Source: Ptiloglossa arizonensis | Lineage: Eukaryota; Arthropoda; Insecta; Hymenoptera; Colletidae | DNA: 64,000 nucleotides | Reading direction: 5' to 3' | NCBI RefSeq assembly: GCF_051014685.1 | Contig: NW_027479039.1 | Coordinates: forward strand, 124,001-188,000 | Shown: positions 1 through 11,923 of the stretch, piece by piece | How the letters are laid out: each line of letters starts with the position of its first letter | Position numbering within the stretch: position 1 is the stretch's first letter | The notes under the pieces: model-generated | The model's database searches: none | Told to the model about the DNA's origin: nothing | What the model saw: the letters and a program-made list of their open reading frames with translations, nothing else | Translations under genes and position numbers: made by a program

Positions 1-162
1 ACGGATTGACCTAACCCAAAAATTCCTATTACATCTGAAAGTAGAAACTCGCCCGATTACAACGGTATGTGTATTTTTTCCCTAGGACATTCTGGTTAAG
101 CGGTTGGAGCAGCAGAAGTGCGACAAATTTGTTGTCTTCTCGATCATTTCTTAGCTTCAAAC

Positions 163-179
163 TCCCATATCTCGCGAAC
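163..179 (-). promoter_or_regulatory. CENP-B-box-like 17-mer, representative of nearly every monomer
   Basis: On the minus strand the bases read GTTCGCGAGATATGGGA. The known core of the mammalian CENP-B box is TTCG, four free bases, A, two free bases, then CGGG. This site has TTCG, A and GGG in the right spacing, 8 of the 9 fixed bases, with T in place of C before GGG. It spans monomer positions 168-177 and 1-7, so it recurs every 177 bp. I estimate a few per cent chance of an 8/9 match somewhere in a random 177-bp monomer, so function is unproven. Confidence 0.3.
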
Positions 180-803
180 GGATTGACCTAACCAAAAAAT
201 TCCTATTGCATCTGAAAGTATAAACTCGCCCGATTACAACGGTATGTGTATTTTTCCCTTAGGCCATTCTGGTTAAGCGTTTGGAGCAGCAGAATTGGGA
301 AAAATTTTTTGCCTTCTCAACCATTTCTTGGCTTCAAACTCCCATATCTCGCGAATGGATTGACCTAACCCAAAAATTCCTATTGCGTCTGAAAGTAGAA
401 ACTCGCCCGATTACAACGGTATGTGTATTTTTTCCCTAGGCCATTCTGATTAAGCGTTTGGAGCAGCAGAAGTGCGAAAAATTTGTTGTCTTCATAACCA
501 CTTCTTAGCTTCAAACTCCCATATATCGCGAACGGGTTGACCTAACCCAAAAATTCCTATTGCATCTGAAAGTAGTAACTCGCCCGATTACAACGGTACG
601 TGTATTTTTTCCCTAGGCCATTCTGGTTAAGCGTTTGGAGCAGCAGAATTGCGAAAAATGTTTTGCCTTCTCAACCATTTCTTGGCTTCAAACTCCCATA
701 TCTCGCGAACGGATTGACCTAACCCAAAAATTCCTCTTGCGTCTGAAAGTAGAAACTCGCCCGATTACAACGGTATGTGTCTTTTTTCCCTAGGCCATTC
801 TGA

Positions 804-3279
804 TTAAGCGTTTGGAGCAGCAGAATTGCGAAAAATTTTTTGCCTTCCCAACCATTTCTTGTCTTCAAACTCCCATATCCTGCGAACGGATTGACCTAAC
901 CCAAAAATTCCTATTGCATCCGAAAGTAGAAACTCGCCCGATTACAACGGTATGTGTATTTTTCCCTTAGCCCATTCTGGTTAAGCGTTTGGAGCAGCAG
1001 AATTGCGAAAAATTTTTTGCCTTCTCAACCATTTCTTGGCTTCAAACTCCCATATCTCGCGAATGGATTGACCTAACCCAAAAATTCCTGTTGCGTCTGA
1101 AAGTAGAAACTCGCCCGATTACAACGGTATGTGTATTTTTTCCCTAGGCCATTCTGATTAAGCGTTTGGAGCAGCAGAAGTGCGAAAAATTTGTTGTCTT
1201 CATAACCATTTCTTAGCTTCAAACTCCCATATCTCGCGAACGGATTGACCTAACCCAAAAATTCCTGTTGCATCTGAAAGTAGAAACTTGCCCGATTACA
1301 ACGGTATGTGTATTTTTTCCCTAGGCCATTCTGATTAAGCGTTTGGAGCAGCAGAATTGCGAAAAATTTGTTGTCTTCATAACCACTTCTTAGCTTCAAA
1401 CTCCCATATCTCGCGAACGGGTTGACCTAACCCAAAAATTCCTATTGCATCTGAAAGTAGAAACTCGCCCGATTACAACGGTACGTGTATTTTTCCCTAG
1501 GCCATTCTGGTTAAGCGTTTGGAGCAGCAGAAATGCGAAAAATGTATTGCCATCTCAACCATTTCTTAGTTTCAAACTCCCATATCTCGCGAACGGATTG
1601 ACATAACCCAAAAATTCCTGTTGCGTCTGAAAGTAGAAACTCGCCCGATTACAACGGTATGTGTATTTTTTCCCTAGGCCATTCTGATTAAGCGTTTGGA
1701 GCAGCAGAAGTGCGAAAAATTTGTTGTCTTCATAACCATTTCTTAGCTTCAAACTCCCATATCTCGCGAACGGATTGACCTAACCCAAAAATTCCTATTG
1801 CATCCGAAAGTAGAAACTCGCCCGATTACAGCGGTATGTGTATTTTTCCCTTAGGCCATTCTGGTTAAGCGTTTGGAGCAGCAGAATTGCGAAAAATTTT
1901 TTGCCTTCTCAACCATTTCTTGGCTTCAAACTCCCATATCTCGCGAATGGATTGACCTAACCCAAAAATTCCTATTGCGTCTGAAAGTAGAAACTCGCCC
2001 GATTACAACGGTATGTGTATTTTTTCCCTAGGCCATTCTGATTAAGCGTTTGGAGCAGCAGAAGTGCGAAAAATTTGTTGTCTTCATAACCATTTCTTAG
2101 CTTCAAACTCCCATATCTCGCGAACGGATTGACCTAACCCAAAAATTCCTGTTGCATCTGAAAGTAGAAACTCGCCCGATTACAACGGTATGTGTATTTT
2201 TTCCCTAGGCCATTCTGGTTAAGCGTTTGGAGCAGCAGAAGTGCGAAAAATTTGTTGTCTTCTCAATCATTTCTTAGCTTCAAACTCCCATATCTCGCGA
2301 ACGGATTGACCTAACCCAAAAATTCCTGTTGCATCTGAAAGTAGAAACTCGCCCGATTTCAACGGTATGTGTATTTTTTCCCTAGGCCATTCTGGTTAAG
2401 CGTTTGGATCAGCAGAATTGCGAAAAATTTTTTGCCTTCTCAACCATTTCTTGGCTTCAAAATCCCATATCTCGCGAACGGATTGACCTAACCCAAAAAT
2501 TCCTGTTGCGTCTGAAAGTAGAAACTCGCCCGATTACAACGGTATGTGTATTTTTTCCCTAGGCCATTCTGATTAAGCGTTTGGAGCAGCAGAAGTGCGA
2601 AAAATTTGTTGTCTTCTCAACCATTTCTTAGCTTCAAACTCCCATATCTCGCGAACGGATTGACCTAACCCAAAAATTCCTGTTGCATCTGAAAGTAGAA
2701 ACTCGCCCGATTACAACGTTATGTGTATTTTTTCCCTAGGCCATTCTGGTTAAGCGATTGGAGCAGCAGAAGTGCGAAAAATTTGTTGCCTGCTCAACCA
2801 TTTCTTAGCTTCAAACTCCCATATCTCGCGAACGGATTGACCTAACCCAAAAATTCGTATTGCATCTGAAAGTAGAAACTCGCCCGATTACAACGGTACG
2901 TGTATTTTGCCCTTGGGCCATTCTGGTTAAGCGATTGGAGCAGCAGAAGTGCGAAAAATTTTTTGCCTTCTCAACCATTTCTTGGCTTCAAACTCCCATA
3001 TCTCGCGAACGGATTGACCAAACCCAGAAGTTCCTGCTGCGTCTGAAAGTAGAAACTCACCCGATTACAACGATATGCGTATTTTTTCCCTAGGCCGTTC
3101 TGGTTAAGCGTTTGGAGCAGCAGAAGTGCGAACACTTTTTGGCTTGTCAACCATTTCTTGGCTTCAAACTCCCATATCTCGCGAACGGATTGACCTAACC
3201 CAAAAATTCCTCTTGCATCTGAAAGTAGAAACTCGCCCGATTACAATGTTATGTGAATTTTTTCCCTAGGCCATTCTGG
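804..3279 (+). repeat. 14-monomer unit (2,476 bp), copy 1
   Basis: Rare variants recur exactly 2,476 bp downstream: GCCTTCCCA with ATATCCTGCG (841 and 3317), ATTACAGCGG (1825 and 4301) and ACAACGTTATG (near 2713 and 5189). The size equals 14 monomers minus 2 bp. The left limit is the base after CTGATTAAG versus CTGGTTAAG. Identity is broken at about 1664-1780 and 2013-2240, where the two copies carry different monomer types, so this is a mosaic rather than a clean duplicate. Confidence 0.75.
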
Positions 3280-5720
3280 TTAAGCGTTTGGAGCAGCAGA
3301 ATTGCGAAAAATTTTTTGCCTTCCCAACCATTTCTTGTCTTCAAACTCCCATATCCTGCGAACGGATTGACCTAACCCAAAAATTCCTATTGCATCCGAA
3401 AGTAGAAACTCGCCCGATTACAACGGTATGTGTATTTTTCCCTTAGCCCATTCTGGTTAAGCGTTTGGAGCAGCAGAATTGCGAAAAATTTTTTGCCTTC
3501 TCAACCATTTCTTGGCTTCAAACTCCCATATCTCGCGAATGGATTGACCTAACCCAAAAATTCCTGTTGCGTCTGAAAGTAGAAACTCGCCCGATTACAA
3601 CGGTATGTGTATTTTTTCCCTAGGCCATTCTGATTAAGCGTTTGGAGCAGCAGAAGTGCGAAAAATTTGTTGTCTTCATAACCATTTCTTAGCTTCAAAC
3701 TCCCATATCTCGCGAACGGATTGACCTAACCCAAAAATTCCTGTTGCATCTGAAAGTAGAAACTTGCCCGATTACAACGGTATGTGTATTTTTTCCCTAG
3801 GCCATTCTGATTAAGCGTTTGGAGCAGCAGAATTGCGAAAAATTTGTTGTCTTCATAACCACTTCTTAGCTTCAAACTCCCATATCTCGCGAACGGGTTG
3901 ACCTAACCCAAAAATTCCTATTGCATCTGAAAGTAGAAACTCGCCCGATTACAACGGTACGTGTATTTTTCCCTAGGCCATTCTGGTTAAGCGTTTGGAG
4001 CAGCAGAAATGCGAAAAATGTTTTGCCATCTCAACCATTTCTTAGTTTCAAACTCCCATATCTCGCGAACGGATTGACATAACCCAAAAATTCCTGTTGC
4101 GTCTGAAAGTAGAAACTCGCCCGATTACAACGGTATGTGCCTTTTTTCCCTAGGCTATTCTGATTAAGCGTTTGGAGCAGCAGAATTGCGAAAAATTTTT
4201 TGCCTTCCCAACCATTTCTTGTCTTCAAACTCCCATATCCTGCGAACGGATTGACCTAACCCAAAAATTCCTATTGCATCCGAAAGTAGAAACTCGCCCG
4301 ATTACAGCGGTATGTGTATTTTTCCCTTAGGCCATTCTGGTTAAGCGTTTGGAGCAGCAGAATTGCGAAAAATTTTTTGCCTTCTCAACCATTTCTTGGC
4401 TTCAAACTCCCATATCTCGCGAATGGATTGACCTAACCCAAAAATTCCTATTGCGTCTGAAAGTAGAAACTCGCCCGATTACAACGGTGTGTGTATTTTT
4501 TCCCTAGGGCATTCTGGTTAAGCGTTTGGAGCAGCAGAAGTGCGAAAAATTTTTTGTCTTCTTAACCATTACATAGCTTCAAACTCCCATATCTCGCGAA
4601 CGGATTGACCTAACCCAAAAATTCCTATTACATCTGAAAGTAGAAACTCGCCCGATTACAACGGTATGTGTATTTTTTCCCTAGGCCATTCTGGTTAAGC
4701 GTTTGGAGCAGCAGAAGTGCGACAAATTTGTTGTCTTCTCAATCATTTCTTAGCTTCAAACTCCCATATCTCGCGAACGGATTGACCTAACCCAAAAATT
4801 CCTGTTGCATCTGAAAGTAGAAACTCGCCCGATTTCAACGGTATGTGTATTTTTTCCCTAGGCCATTCTGGTTAAGCGTTTGGATCAGCAGAATTGCGAA
4901 AAATTTTTTGCCTTCTCAACCATTTCTTGGCTTCAAAATCCCATATCTCGCGAACGGATTGACCTAACCCAAAAATTCCTGTTGCGTCTGAAAGTAGAAA
5001 CTCGCCCGATTACAACGGTATGTGTATTTTTTCCCTAGGCCATTCTGATTAAGCGTTTGGAGCAGCAGAAGTGCGAAAAATTTGTTGTCTTCTCAACCAT
5101 TTCTTAGCTTCAAACTCCCATATCTCGCGAACGGATTGACCTAACCCAAAAATTCCTGTTGCATCTGAAAGTAGAAACTCGCCCGATTACAACGTTATGT
5201 GTATTTTTTCCCTAGGCCATTCTGGTTAAGCGATTGGAGCAGCAGAAGTGCGAAAAATTTGTTGCCTGCTCAACCATTTCTTAGCTTCAAACTCCCATAT
5301 CTCGCGAACGGATTGACCTAACCCAAAAATTCGTATTGCATCTGAAAGTAGAAACTCGCCCGATTACAACGGTACGTGTATTTTGCCCTTGGGCCATTCT
5401 GGTTAAGCGATTGGAGCAGCAGAAGTGCGAAAAATTTTTTGCCTTCTCAACCATTTCTTGGCTTCAAACTCCCATATCTCGCGAACGGATTGACCAAACC
5501 CAGAAGTTCCTGCTGCGTCTGAAAGTAGAAACTCACCCGATTACAACGATATGCGTATTTTTTCCCTAGGCCGTTCTGGTTAAGCGTTTGGAGCAGCAGA
5601 AGTGCGAACACTTTTTGGCTTGTCAACCATTTCTTGGCTTCAAACTCCCATATCTCGCGAACGGATTGACCTAACCCAAAAATTCCTCTTGCATCTGAAA
5701 GTAGAAACTCGCCCGATTAC
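3280..5720 (+). repeat. 14-monomer unit (2,476 bp), copy 2, mosaic
   Basis: This is the downstream partner of the unit at 804-3279. It matches until about 5720, where ACAACGGTGTGTG replaces the partner's ACAATGTTATGTG. Its last part, from 4140 on, is also the start of the 3,892-bp unit, so it belongs to two overlapping duplication events. Two inner patches match other monomer types, as expected from gene conversion or double exchange. Confidence 0.7.
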
Positions 5721-6073
5721 AACGGTGTGTGTATTTTTTCCCTAGGGCATTCTGGTTAAGCGTTTGGAGCAGCAGAAGTGCGAAATATTTTTTGTCTTCT
5801 TAACCATTACATAGCTTCAAACTCCCATATCTCGCGAACGGATTGACCTAACCCAAAAATTCCTATTACATCTGAAAGTAGAAGCTCGCCCGATTACAAC
5901 GGTATGTGTATTTTTTCCCTAGGCCATTCTGGTTAAGCGTTTGGAGCAGCAGAAGTGCGACAAATTTGTTGTCTTCTCAATCATTTCTTAGCTTCAAACT
6001 CCCATATCTCGCGAACGGATTGACCTTACCCAAAAATTCCTGTTGCATCTGAAAGTAGAAACTCGCCCGATTT

Positions 6074-6958
6074 CAACGGTATGTGTATTTTTTCCCTAGG
6101 CCATTCTGGTTAAGCGTTTGGATCAGCAGAATTGCGAAAAATTTTTTGCCTTCTCAACCATTTCTTGGCTTCAAACTCCCATATCTCGCGAACGGATTGA
6201 CCTAACCCAAAAATTCCTGTTGCGTCTGAAAGTAGAAACTCGCCCGATTACAACGGTATGTGTATTTTTTCCCTAGGCCATTCTGATTAAGCGTTTGGAG
6301 CAGCAGAAGTGCGAAAGATTTGTTGTCTTCATAACCATTTCTTAGCTTCAAACTCCCATATCTCGCGAACGGATTGACCTAACCCAAAAATTCGTATTGC
6401 ATCTGAAAGTAGAAACTCGCCCGATTACAACGGTATGTGTATTTTTTCCCTAGGCCATTCTGGTTAAGCGTTTGGAGCAGCAGAAGTGCGAAAAATTTGT
6501 TGTCTTCTCAACCATTTCTTAGCTTCAAACTCCCATATCTCGCGAACGGATTGACCTAACCCAAAAATTCCTGTTGCATCTGAAAGTAGAAACTCGCCCG
6601 ATTACAACGTTATGTGTATTTTTTCCCTAGGCCATTCTGGTTAAGCGATTGGAGCAGCAGAAGTGCGAAAAATTTGTTGTCTTCTCAACCATTTCTTAGC
6701 TTCAAACTCCCATATCTCGCGAACGGATTGACCAAACCCAGAAGTTCCTGCTGCGTCTGAAAGTAGAAACTCACCCGATTACAACGATATGCGTATTTTT
6801 TCCCTAGGCCATTCTGATTTAGCGTTTGGAGCAGCAGAAGTGCGAAAAATTTGTTGTCTTCATAACCATTTCTTAGCTTCAAACTCCCATACCTCGCGAA
6901 CGGGTTGACCTAACCCAAAAATTCCTATTGTATCTGAAAGTAGAAACTCGCCCGATTA
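6074..6958 (+). repeat. 5-monomer unit (885 bp), copy 1, nested in the 22-mer
   Basis: TTTGGATCAGCAG (6117 and 7002) and GCGAAAGATTTG (6311 and 7196) recur at 885 bp, which is 5 x 177. The left limit is set by a T/A difference at 6073 versus 6958. The same pair appears again in the second 22-mer, so this 5-mer duplication came before the 3,892-bp one. Confidence 0.75.
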
Positions 6959-7616
6959 CAACGGTATGTGTATTTTTTCCCTAGGCCATTCTGGTTAAGC
7001 GTTTGGATCAGCAGAATTGCGAAAAATTTTTTGCCTTCTCAACCATTTCTTGGCTTCAAACTCCCATATCTCGCGAACGGATTGACCTAACCCAAAAATT
7101 CCGGTTGCGTCTGAAAGTAGAAACTCGCCCGATTACAACGGTATGTGTATTTTTTCCCTAGGCCATTCTGATTAAGCGTTTGGAGCAGCAGAAGTGCGAA
7201 AGATTTGTTGTCTTCATAACCATTTCTTAGCTTCAAACTCCCATATCTCGCGAACGGATTGACCTAACCCAAAAATTCGTATTGCATCTGAAAGTAGGAA
7301 CTCGCCCGATTACAACGGTATGTGTATTTTTTCCCTAGGCCATTCTGGTTAAGCGTTTGGAGCAGCAGAAGTGCGAAAAATTTGTTGTCTTCTCAACCAT
7401 TTCTTAGCTTCAAACTCCCATATCTCGCGAACGGATTGACCTAACCCAAAAATTCCTGTTGCATCTGAAAGTAGAAACTCGCCCGATTACAACGTTATGT
7501 GTATTTTTTCCCTAGGCCATTCTGGTTAAGCGATTGGAGCAGCAGAAGTGCGAAAAATTTGTTGTCTTCTCAACCATTTCTTAGCTTCAAACTCCCATAT
7601 CTCGCGAACGGATTGA
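6959..7616 (+). repeat. 5-monomer unit, copy 2, partial
   Basis: This matches 6074-6731 at an offset of 885 bp and then diverges where GATTGAGC replaces GATTGACC. It has two private changes, CCGGTTGCG near 7103 and AGTAGGAAC near 7293, so it has aged slightly since the 5-mer duplicated. Confidence 0.72.
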
Positions 7617-8031
7617 GCTAACCCAAAAATTCGTATTGCATCTGAAAGTAGAAACTCGCCCGATTACAACGGTACGTGTATTTTGCCCTTGGGCCATTCT
7701 GGTTAAGCGATTGGAGCAGCAGAAGTGCGAAAAATTTTTTGCCTTCTCAACCATTTCTTGGCTTCAAACTCCCATATCTCGCGAACGGATTGACCAAACC
7801 CAGAAGTTCCTGCTGCGTCTGAAAGTAGAAACTCACCCGATTACAACGATATGCGTATTTTTTCCCTAGGCCGTTCTGGTTAAGCGTTTGGAGCAGCAGA
7901 AGTGCGAACACTTTTTGGCTTGTCAACCATTTCTTGGCTTCAAACTCCCATATGTCGCGAACGGATTGACCTAACCCAAAAATTCCTGTTGCATCTGAAA
8001 GTAGAAACTCGCCCGATTACAACGGTATGTG

Positions 8032-11000
8032 CCTTTTTTCCCTAGGCTATTCTGATTAAGCGTTTGGAGCAGCAGAATTGCGAAAAATTTTTTGCCTTCC
8101 CAACCATTTCTTGTCTTCAAACTCCCATATCCTGCGAACGGATTGACCTAACCCAAAAATTCCTATTGCATCCGAAAGTAGAAACTCGCCCGATTACAGC
8201 GGTATGTGTATTTTTCCCTTAGGCCATTCTGGTTAAGCGTTTGGAGCAGCAGAATTGCGAAAAATTTTTTGCCTTCTCAACCATTTCTTGGCTTCAAACT
8301 CCCATATCTCGCGAATGGATTGACCTAACCCAAAAATTCCTATTGCGTCTGAAAGTAGAAACTCGCCCGATTACAACGGTGTGTGTATTTTTTCCCTAGG
8401 GCATTCTGGTTAAGCGTTTGGAGCAGCAGAAGTGCGAAAAATTTTTTGTCTTCTTAACCATTACATAGCTTCAAACTCCCATATCTCGCGAACGGATTGA
8501 CCTAACCCAAAAATTCCTATTACATCTGAAAGTAGAAACTCGCCCGATTACAACGGTATGTGTATTTTTTCCCTAGGCCATTCTGGTTAAGCGTTTGGAG
8601 CAGCAGAAGTGCGACAAATTTGTTGTCTTCTCAATCATTTCTTAGCTTCAAACTCCCATATCTCGCGAACGGATTGACCTAACCCAAAAATTCCTGTTGC
8701 ATCTGAAAGTAGAAACTCGCCCGATTTCAACGGTATGTGTATTTTTTCCCTAGGCCATTCTGGTTAAGCGTTTGGATCAGCAGAATTGCGAAAAATTTTT
8801 TGCCTTCTCAACCATTTCTTGGCTTCAAAATCCCATATCTCGCGAACGGATTGACCTAACCCAAAAATTCCTGTTGCGTCTGAAAGTAGAAACTCGCCCG
8901 ATTACAACGGTATGTGTATTTTTTCCCTAGGCCATTCTGATTAAGCGTTTGGAGCAGCAGAAGTGCGAAAAATTTGTTGTCTTCTCAACCATTTCTTAGC
9001 TTCAAACTCCCATATCTCGCGAACGGATTGACCTAACCCAAAAATTCCTGTTGCATCTGAAAGTAGAAACTCGCCCGATTACAACGTTATGTGTATTTTT
9101 TCCCTAGGCCATTCTGGTTAAGCGATTGGAGCAGCAGAAGTGCGAAAAATTTGTTGCCTGCTCAACCATTTCTTAGCTTCAAACTCCCATATCTCGCGAA
9201 CGGATTGACCTAACCCAAAAATTCGTATTGCATCTGAAAGTAGAAACTCGCCCGATTACAACGGTACGTGTATTTTGCCCTTGGGCCATTCTGGTTAAGC
9301 GATTGGAGCAGCAGAAGTGCGAAAAATTTTTTGCCTTCTCAACCATTTCTTGGCTTCAAACTCCCATATCTCGCGAACGGATTGACCAAACCCAGAAGTT
9401 CCTGCTGCGTCTGAAAGTAGAAACTCACCCGATTACAACGATATGCGTATTTTTTCCCTAGGCCGTTCTGGTTAAGCGTTTGGAGCAGCAGAAGTGCGAA
9501 CACTTTTTGGCTTGTCAACCATTTCTTGGCTTCAAACTCCCATATCTCGCGAACGGATTGACCTAACCCAAAAATTCCTCTTGCATCTGAAAGTAGAAAC
9601 TCGCCCGATTACAACGGTGTGTGTATTTTTTCCCTAGGGCATTCTGGTTAAGCGTTTGGAGCAGCAGAAGTGCGAAATATTTTTTGTCTTCTTAACCATT
9701 ACATAGCTTCAAACTCCCATATCTCGCGAACGGATTGACCTAACCCAAAAATTCCTATTACATCTGAAAGTAGAAGCTCGCCCGATTACAACGGTATGTG
9801 TATTTTTTCCCTAGGCCATTCTGGTTAAGCGTTTGGAGCAGCAGAAGTGCGACAAATTTGTTGTCTTCTCAATCATTTCTTAGCTTCAAACTCCCATATC
9901 TCGCGAACGGATTGACCTTACCCAAAAATTCCTGTTGCATCTGAAAGTAGAAACTCGCCCGATTTCAACGGTATGTGTATTTTTTCCCTAGGCCATTCTG
10001 GTTAAGCGTTTGGATCAGCAGAATTGCGAAAAATTTTTTGCCTTCTCAACCATTTCTTGGCTTCAAACTCCCATATCTCGCGAACGGATTGACCTAACCC
10101 AAAAATTCCTGTTGCGTCTGAAAGTAGAAACTCGCCCGATTACAACGGTATGTGTATTTTTTCCCTAGGCCATTCTGATTAAGCGTTTGGAGCAGCAGAA
10201 GTGCGAAAGATTTGTTGTCTTCATAACCATTTCTTAGCTTCAAACTCCCATATCTCGCGAACGGATTGACCTAACCCAAAAATTCGTATTGCATCTGAAA
10301 GTAGAAACTCGCCCGATTACAACGGTATGTGTATTTTTTCCCTAGGCCATTCTGGTTAAGCGTTTGGAGCAGCAGAAGTGCGAAAAATTTGTTGTCTTCT
10401 CAACCATTTCTTAGCTTCAAACTCCCATATCTCGCGAACGGATTGACCTAACCCAAAAATTCCTGTTGCATCTGAAAGTAGAAACTCGCCCGATTACAAC
10501 GTTATGTGTATTTTTTCCCTAGGCCATTCTGGTTAAGCGATTGGAGCAGCAGAAGTGCGAAAAATTTGTTGTCTTCTCAACCATTTCTTAGCTTCAAACT
10601 CCCATATCTCGCGAACGGATTGACCAAACCCAGAAGTTCCTGCTGCGTCTGAAAGTAGAAACTCACCCGATTACAACGATATGCGTATTTTTTCCCTAGG
10701 CCATTCTGATTTAGCGTTTGGAGCAGCAGAAGTGCGAAAAATTTGTTGTCTTCATAACCATTTCTTAGCTTCAAACTCCCATACCTCGCGAACGGGTTGA
10801 CCTAACCCAAAAATTCCTATTGTATCTGAAAGTAGAAACTCGCCCGATTACAACGGTATGTGTATTTTTTCCCTAGGCCATTCTGGTTAAGCGTTTGGAT
10901 CAGCAGAATTGCGAAAAATTTTTTGCCTTCTCAACCATTTCTTGGCTTCAAACTCCCATATCTCGCGAACGGATTGACCTAACCCAAAAATTCCGGTTGC

Positions 11001-11923
11001 GTCTGAAAGTAGAAACTCGCCCGATTACAACGGTATGTGTATTTTTTCCCTAGGCCATTCTGATTAAGCGTTTGGAGCAGCAGAAGTGCGAAAGATTTGT
11101 TGTCTTCATAACCATTTCTTAGCTTCAAACTCCCATATCTCGCGAACGGATTGACCTAACCCAAAAATTCGTATTGCATCTGAAAGTAGGAACTCGCCCG
11201 ATTACAACGGTATGTGTATTTTTTCCCTAGGCCATTCTGGTTAAGCGTTTGGAGCAGCAGAAGTGCGAAAAATTTGTTGTCTTCTCAACCATTTCTTAGC
11301 TTCAAACTCCCATATCTCGCGAACGGATTGACCTAACCCAAAAATTCCTGTTGCATCTGAAAGTAGAAACTCGCCCGATTACAACGTTATGTGTATTTTT
11401 TCCCTAGGCCATTCTGGTTAAGCGATTGGAGCAGCAGAAGTGCGAAAAATTTGTTGTCTTCTCAACCATTTCTTAGCTTCAAACTCCCATATCTCGCGAA
11501 CGGATTGAGCTAACCCAAAAATTCGTATTGCATCTGAAAGTAGAAACTCGCCCGATTACAACGGTACGTGTATTTTGCCCTTGGGCCATTCTGGTTAAGC
11601 GATTGGAGCAGCAGAAGTGCGAAAAATTTTTTGCCTTCTCAACCATTTCTTGGCTTCAAACTCCCATATCTCGCGAACGGATTGACCAAACCCAGAAGTT
11701 CCTGCTGCGTCTGAAAGTAGAAACTCACCCGATTACAACGATATGCGTATTTTTTCCCTAGGCCGTTCTGGTTAAGCGTTTGGAGCAGCAGAAGTGCGAA
11801 CACTTTTTGGCTTGTCAACCATTTCTTGGCTTCAAACTCCCATATGTCGCGAACGGATTGACCTAACCCAAAAATTCCTGTTGCATCTGAAAGTAGACAC
11901 TCGCCCGATTACAACGGTATGTG
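8032..11923 (+). repeat. 22-monomer unit (3,892 bp), copy 2
   Basis: This directly follows copy 1 and repeats it in order. The match ends where AGTAGACACTC (near 11898) and then ATGTGTA in place of ATGTGCC (near 11924) appear. The end coincides with the change from domain A to domain B monomers. Confidence 0.88.

Larger units (their letters stand above)
4140..8031 (+). repeat. 22-monomer unit (3,892 bp), copy 1
   Basis: A rare variant, ATGTGCC followed by TAGGCTATTC, occurs at 4140 and again at 8032. All rare variants checked between them recur 3,892 bp later: GAAATATTTT near 5783, TACATAGC, AGTAGGAACTC near 7293, CCGGTTGCG near 7103 and CATATGTCGCG near 7951. The size is 22 monomers minus 2 bp. 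I found no difference from the second copy at the points compared, so the duplication looks very recent. Confidence 0.88.
1..11923 (+). repeat. Domain A: heterogeneous monomers with AAGTGCG / TTTGTTGTC variants
   Basis: Many monomers here carry AAGTGCG, TTTGTTGTC and TTCTTAGC in place of AATTGCG, TTTTTTGCC and TTCTTGGC, and CTGATTAAG in place of CTGGTTAAG. Several lack one T in the T6 run (TATTTTTCCC). Another class carries GACCAAACCCAGAAG with CTGCTGCG, for example around 3018, 5492, 7792, 9384 and 11684. Monomer-to-monomer divergence looks highest in this domain, yet it also holds the longest apparently exact duplication. The right border coincides with the end of the second 3,892-bp unit. 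No gene is present. Confidence 0.75.

Noticed and set aside
163..179. A fully functional CENP-B box
   Set aside because: One of the nine core bases is wrong in every monomer I read, so only a CENP-B-box-like site is reported.
173..349. Inverted CCG..CGG pair around the ATTACAA block as a zinc-cluster protein site
   Set aside because: Three-base arms are too short to be meaningful and nothing else supports a regulator.
2860..11761. 77-codon frames in domain A (2860, 5336, 7636, 9228, 11528) as a small gene family
   Set aside because: They are identical because they sit in duplicated HOR units, and they exist only where CCCTTGGGCC replaces CCCTAGGCC and removes the stop.
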